A stretch of DNA of 64,000 nucleotides from Halomicrobium sp. LC1Hm (GTDB lineage: Archaea; Halobacteriota; Halobacteria; Halobacteriales; Haloarculaceae), in NCBI RefSeq assembly GCF_009617995.1, contig NZ_CP044129.1, positions 2,418,001-2,482,000 of the forward strand. The letters run 5' to 3'. Below are positions 60,347 through 64,000 of the stretch, in pieces. The notes below the pieces were generated by a model that was given only the letters and a program-made list of their open reading frames with translations, was not told the DNA's origin and searched no databases. How positions within the stretch are numbered: the stretch's first letter is position 1; every line of letters begins with the position of its first letter. The translations under genes and the position numbers were made by a program.

Positions 60347-61765
60347 ATGGCTACACGTGACTCGTGGGTATCGAACGTCGGATTCGTGCTCGCCTCCGTC
60401 GGCAGTGCGGCCGGGCTGGGGAACCTCTGGCGGTTCCCGTGGCTGACGGCCGGCAACGGCGGGAGCGCCTTTCTCCTCGTCTACCTGCTGATCGTCGTCG
60501 GCGTCGGCGTCCCGGGACTGCTCGCCGAGTTCGTCCTCGGTCGACTGGGCCGACAGACGCCCGTCGGGGCGCTGCGTTCGCTGACCGACTCGCGCTGGGG
60601 GTCCGTGCTCGGGGGCTTCAACGTCCTCACGACGCTCGTGATCCTCTCCTTTTACTCGGTCGTCGGCGGGTGGATCCTCCGCTATCTGCTGGTGTCGCCG
60701 ACGGGAGCGTACTTCGACCAGCCCCAGCAGTACTTCGGCGCGGTCAACTACGGCCTCGAAGCGGTCGGGTTTCACCTGCTCTTCCTGGGGATCGTCGCCG
60801 GCATCGTCTTCTTCGGCGTGAGCCGGGGCATCGAACGCGTCTCGAAGGTGATGCTCCCCGGCGTCGTCCTGTTGCTCGTCGGCCTCGCCGCCTGGACGGC
60901 GACACAGCCCGGCACCGCCGACGGCTACGCCTTCTACCTCGGGTTCGACGCCGACTATCTGGCGGCGAACTTCCTGCGTGTGCTCGGGCCGGCAGCGGGA
61001 CAGGCGCTGTTTACCCTCTCGCTCGGTGCCGGGGTGATGCTGACCTACGCCTCGTACCTCGACGAGGACGCGTCGCTGCCGCGTGACACGCTCGTCATCG
61101 CAATCTCGAACACGCTCATCGGCGTCCTCGCGGGCCTGGTCGTCATCCCGCTGCTGTTCTCGCAAGGAATCGACCCCGGACAGGGGGGTCCGGGTGCGCT
61201 GTTCGTCGCGCTCGCGCGAGCGTTCGCGTCGCTGCCCGGTGGCGCGCTCGTCGCGACTGCCTTCTTCGCGGCCGTGCTGATGGCCGCCGTGACGAGCGCG
61301 ATCAGCCTCCTGGAGACGCCGGTCGCGACGCTCGTCGACACCGTCGGCGTCCCGCGACGCCGGGCGACGGCGCTGATCTCGGGGCTGCTCGCGGCCACCG
61401 GCAGCGGGCTGGCGCTTGCCAGTTCGATCTTCGAGTTCGTCTCGGGGACGCTTGCGGACCTGCTGTTGACCGTCGGCCTGTTCGCCTTTCTGGCGATCGT
61501 CGCCTGGCTCCTGGGCGACGAGGCGCTGGCGGAGTTTCGCGCCGGAGCCGGGCGGTTCGACTCGCTGGCGGTGCCGTGGCTGCTGACGGTCAGCTGGGTG
61601 TTGCCGGTCGTCGTCCTCTTCTCACTGACGAACACGCTCGCGACGCTCGCGGGCGTGTCGCTCGGGTTCGGCGGCCGAGCGGTCGTCGCCGTCCTCGGCA
61701 CCGTCGGCTGTCGGCTGGCGTTCGGACTGGGAAACACCGATAGAACGAGTACCGTCGAGGGGTAG
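60347..61765 (+). CDS. Sodium-dependent SNF-family transporter (LeuT fold)
   Basis: 472 residues with about 12 membrane helices. The first helix carries the family mark SVGSAAGLGNLWRFPWLTAGNGGSAF, whose unwound GxGNxWRFP region binds sodium and substrate in LeuT-type proteins. Later features include FTLSLGAGVMLTYASYL (helix 6-7 region) and VTSAISLLETPVATLVD (helix 8). It would import an amino acid or similar small solute using the sodium gradient. The frame is open 68 codons further upstream across the palindromic repeat; the ATG at 60347 after a TATA element is the real start. Confidence 0.9.
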   Translation: MATRDSWVSNVGFVLASVGSAAGLGNLWRFPWLTAGNGGSAFLLVYLLIVVGVGVPGLLAEFVLGRLGRQTPVGALRSLTDSRWGSVLGGFNVLTTLVILSFYSVVGGWILRYLLVSPTGAYFDQPQQYFGAVNYGLEAVGFHLLFLGIVAGIVFFGVSRGIERVSKVMLPGVVLLLVGLAAWTATQPGTADGYAFYLGFDADYLAANFLRVLGPAAGQALFTLSLGAGVMLTYASYLDEDASLPRDTLVIAISNTLIGVLAGLVVIPLLFSQGIDPGQGGPGALFVALARAFASLPGGALVATAFFAAVLMAAVTSAISLLETPVATLVDTVGVPRRRATALISGLLAATGSGLALASSIFEFVSGTLADLLLTVGLFAFLAIVAWLLGDEALAEFRAGAGRFDSLAVPWLLTVSWVLPVVVLFSLTNTLATLAGVSLGFGGRAVVAVLGTVGCRLAFGLGNTDRTSTVEG

Positions 61766-61777
61766 GCCCCGAAGGCG

Positions 61778-62566
61778 CTACCTCGCGTCGATCGATCGGG
61801 CGGCGTCGAGGACCGCGTCGTGGAGCGGGCCGTTGGACGCGACGAGCCCGCGTGCGTCGTGGGTCCAGCGGTCGCCGTCGAGATCAGTGACCCGACCGCC
61901 GGCCTCGCGGACGAGGTGGACTCCGGCGATCGTGTCCCAGGGGTTGGTCTCGACGTTCGTGATCACGCCGTCGAGTTCGCCTGCCGCGAGCCGGCCGAGG
62001 GCGGCCTGTGCCGAGCCCGGCCGCTTCAGGTCGCCGAACCGCTCGACGATGGCCCGTGTCGCGCGGGCGTACTCGTCACGGCGATCCATCGGCCACCAGA
62101 TCGTCGGACAGACGATGGCTCGCTCGGGGTCGGTCCGGTCGCTCGTCGTGACCCGTGTCCCGTTCAGTGCGACGCCGCCGTCGACGGTCCGGTAGGTGTC
62201 GTCCATCGCCGGGAGGACGTTGGCCGCGGCGACTGGTTCGCCGTCCGCGACGAGACAGACGCTCGTCGTGAAACAGCGCCCGCCGCGGACGTAGTTGTGG
62301 GTCCCGTCGATCGGATCGACGACCCACGCGCGGCCGGTCTCGGGGACGGACTTCGCTGCCGCCGCCTCTTCGCCGACGAGCGTCGCGTCGGGGTCCGCGT
62401 CGTCGACGACCGCCGCGACGGCCGCCTGTGCCTCGCGGTCGGCGCGGGTCACCACGTCGGTCTTGCCCGACTTCGTCTCGACGGCGAGGTCGCGGCGAAA
62501 GAGGTCGTGTGCGCGCTCGGCACCCGCCCGTGCGGCCCGGAGCGCGAGAGCGTCCGGATCGCTCAC
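61778..62566 (-). CDS. Inositol monophosphatase-family phosphatase
   Basis: 262 residues with the metal-binding motifs of this family: VGEEAA (E66/E67), [15 protein letters not shown] (D84, D87) and [10 protein letters not shown]. In archaea such enzymes remove phosphate from inositol-1-phosphate and often from fructose-1,6-bisphosphate as well; which applies here is not decidable. Cytosolic, magnesium dependent. The GTG at 62566 overlaps the stop of the upstream ATPase gene (GTGA), so it is cotranscribed with the ABC gene. It converges on the SNF transporter. Confidence 0.88.
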   Translation of the reverse strand: MSDPDALALRAARAGAERAHDLFRRDLAVETKSGKTDVVTRADREAQAAVAAVVDDADPDATLVGEEAAAAKSVPETGRAWVVDPIDGTHNYVRGGRCFTTSVCLVADGEPVAAANVLPAMDDTYRTVDGGVALNGTRVTTSDRTDPERAIVCPTIWWPMDRRDEYARATRAIVERFGDLKRPGSAQAALGRLAAGELDGVITNVETNPWDTIAGVHLVREAGGRVTDLDGDRWTHDARGLVASNGPLHDAVLDAARSIDAR

Positions 62567-64000
62567 GACTCTTCCTCCTGGCGGGCGCGGATCGTCTCGG
62601 CGACGCCGTCGTACTCAGCCTCCTGGCGGAGACACTGGCTCGTCCGGTCCTCGCCGCCGTCGTAGGGTTCGGGGTGTTCGCGGTCACACCGCGACCCGAA
62701 GGCCTCTCGGAGCCGTTCGGCCGCCGCGTCGTCGTCGCCGCCGGCAGCCAACTCCACGGCCGCGTCGACGGTCGACTGGGCCGCCGGTGGGAGATCGTGG
62801 TCCGCCAGCAGGTCGGAGACGGTCTCCCGGAGGTCCTGGCCGGCCACGTCGAGTCCGATCAGTCGTTTGATCGTCTCGGCCGCGGAAGCCTCGGCCCGGG
62901 CTCGCGTCCGGAAGACGACGCGGAGCTCGTCCAGCGCGCGCCAGGTCCGCTCGGGCAGGTCGTAGTCGTCGGGCCGGATCTTCGCCGGACACCGTGTCGC
63001 GAACGGACAGCCGGCGGGCGGGTCCCGCGGGTTCGGTGGCGAACCGCGCAGCGTGATTCGCTCGCCCGACCAGGGGGAGCCACTCCCCGGGATGGCAGAC
63101 AGCAGCGAGACGGTGTAGGGATGGTGTGGGTCGGAGTAGACCGACTCCGTGGGCCCCAGTTCGACGACGTTGCCGAGGTACATCACCGCGACGCGGTCGG
63201 CGATGTGGCGCACGACCGAGAGGTCGTGGGCGATAAAGAGGTAGGTCAGCCCCATCTCGTCTTGCAGGTCTTCGAGGAGGTTGATGATCCGGGCCTGGAC
63301 GGACACGTCCAGTGCCGAGACCGGTTCGTCGAGGACGACGAACTCGGGTTCGAGCGCGAGCGCGCGAGCGATGCCGATGCGCTGGCGCTGGCCACCAGAG
63401 AACTGGTGGGGGTACCGGTAGAAGTGCTGCTCCGAGAGCCCGACCCGGTCGAGGAGATCGAAGGCCCGATCCCGCCTGATCTCCGCGCGGGACTTCTCGA
63501 CGGTGATGTCGACCGTCGGCGCGTCGCCGCTCCGGTCGACGGCAGCGCTGACCGCGTCGGCCGACAGCGGCAGTTCGTCCCGGACCGTCACGTCGCCGTC
63601 GAGCCCGACCGTGAGATCGACCGTCTCGTCCGGCTCGGCCGGTCTGACACCGCTGCCCCGGACCGTCGCGTCGCCGTCGACGGCGGCGGTCAGGACCGGC
63701 CAGTCGTGTGCCTTCAGGGGTTCCTGGACGATCTCGCCGATCGTCATTCGGTCGTTGAGGCTCTCCTCAGGGTCCTGGAACACCATGCCGACGCGGCGCT
63801 GCCAGTCGCGGGCCTGCGCTGCGTCGAACTCGGTCACGTCCAGTCCGTCGGCCTCGACGACGCCGTCGGTCGCGTCCGCGAGCCCGATGATCGTCCGGCC
63901 GAGCGTCGTCTTCCCGCTGCCGGACTCGCCGACGAGCCCGACCGTCTCGCCTTCGCGAATGTCGAGGTCGACGCCGTCGACGGCTCTGACGGGCGGTTTC
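62563..64000 (-). CDS. Opp/Dpp-type ABC transporter ATP-binding protein, 5' end outside window, with insertions
   Basis: At least 478 residues; the beginning lies past the right edge. Walker [16 protein letters not shown] falls at about 63914-63958, Q-loop [14 protein letters not shown], signature [16 protein letters not shown], Walker [14 protein letters not shown]-loop [15 protein letters not shown]. Two features are unusual. About 70 residues are inserted between the Q-loop and the signature (roughly 63485-63705, beta-like, [16 protein letters not shown]). About 90 residues are inserted within the C-terminal cysteine motif (after CPFATRCP), related to that of the ATPase at 55473. It is followed by the inositol-phosphatase gene. 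Confidence 0.85.
   Translation of the reverse strand, partial: KPPVRAVDGVDLDIREGETVGLVGESGSGKTTLGRTIIGLADATDGVVEADGLDVTEFDAAQARDWQRRVGMVFQDPEESLNDRMTIGEIVQEPLKAHDWPVLTAAVDGDATVRGSGVRPAEPDETVDLTVGLDGDVTVRDELPLSADAVSAAVDRSGDAPTVDITVEKSRAEIRRDRAFDLLDRVGLSEQHFYRYPHQFSGGQRQRIGIARALALEPEFVVLDEPVSALDVSVQARIINLLEDLQDEMGLTYLFIAHDLSVVRHIADRVAVMYLGNVVELGPTESVYSDPHHPYTVSLLSAIPGSGSPWSGERITLRGSPPNPRDPPAGCPFATRCPAKIRPDDYDLPERTWRALDELRVVFRTRARAEASAAETIKRLIGLDVAGQDLRETVSDLLADHDLPPAAQSTVDAAVELAAGGDDDAAAERLREAFGSRCDREHPEPYDGGEDRTSQCLRQEAEYDGVAETIRARQEEES

Noticed and set aside
1-64000. CRISPR array or complete insertion sequence
   Set aside because: No regularly spaced direct repeats and no transposase or integrase gene were seen. 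The 80-bp repeats are dispersed and self-complementary, not array-like.

Overview
The window is a GC-rich chromosomal segment from a haloarchaeon (class Halobacteria). The predicted proteins are strongly acidic. Many genes start at or just after an AT-rich TATA element placed about 25-35 bases upstream, the usual layout of leaderless archaeal transcripts. Secreted proteins carry Tat lipobox signals (RRRF...GC, SRRQF...GC). The families present (TrmB regulators, DUF58/DUF4129 clusters, haloarchaeal surface proteins, Opp-type sugar ABC importers) fit this group. No transposase, CRISPR array, integrase or rRNA was found; one tRNA was found.

Layout. 1-1.1 kb: the tail of an M3/PepF peptidase, then a tRNA-Ser(CGA) with a duplicated 3' end beside it and the first copy of an 80-bp palindromic repeat. 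1.2-5.5 kb: a MoxR ATPase facing a minus-strand operon DUF4129 - DUF7269-like - DUF58 - DUF7519-like. 5.7-9.2 kb: hydantoinase/oxoprolinase pair hyuA-hyuB. 9.3-14.8 kb: three related secreted, C-terminally anchored surface proteins interleaved with a membrane-tethered winged-helix regulator and a membrane-anchored subtilase. 14.8-16.5 kb: isochorismate synthase and a 49-aa protein. 16.6-40 kb: a large sugar-utilisation region. It holds two complete paralogous Opp-type ABC importers (18.8-25.0 kb minus, 33.6-39.6 kb plus), two tandem GH13 alpha-glucosidases, a cytosolic GH3 beta-glycosidase, and two TrmB-type regulators. Each importer is followed by a similar two-helix mini membrane protein. 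40-47 kb: a HEAT-repeat protein, then a likely sugar-acid locus: a SelA-fold PLP enzyme, an enolase-superfamily protein closest to galactonate dehydratase, an IclR regulator and a DUF4432/mutarotase-like protein. 47.7-52 kb: a chemoreceptor, a methyltransferase and an aldo/keto reductase. 52.1-56.7 kb: a third Opp-type ABC set, divergently split and without a binding protein. 56.7-60 kb: a second copy of the DUF4129/DUF58/DUF7519 cassette in which the DUF7269-like and DUF58 genes are fused. 60.3-64 kb: an SNF transporter, an inositol-phosphatase-family enzyme, and the end of a fourth Opp-type ATPase with unusual insertions.

How it fits together. Oligosaccharides would be captured by Tat-exported lipoproteins, imported by the Opp-type transporters and hydrolysed in the cytosol: alpha-glucosides by the GH13 pair, beta-glycosides by GH3. 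TrmB and IclR proteins would adjust expression. The most notable unexplained items are the 80-bp hairpin repeat (four clear copies, one with a compensating base change), the enolase-family protein that lacks both catalytic histidines of galactonate dehydratase, the surface-protein/protease/membrane-regulator locus, the duplicated and fused MoxR-partner cassette, and the mini membrane proteins trailing both sugar importers. All functions are inferred from reading the translations; no database search was possible.
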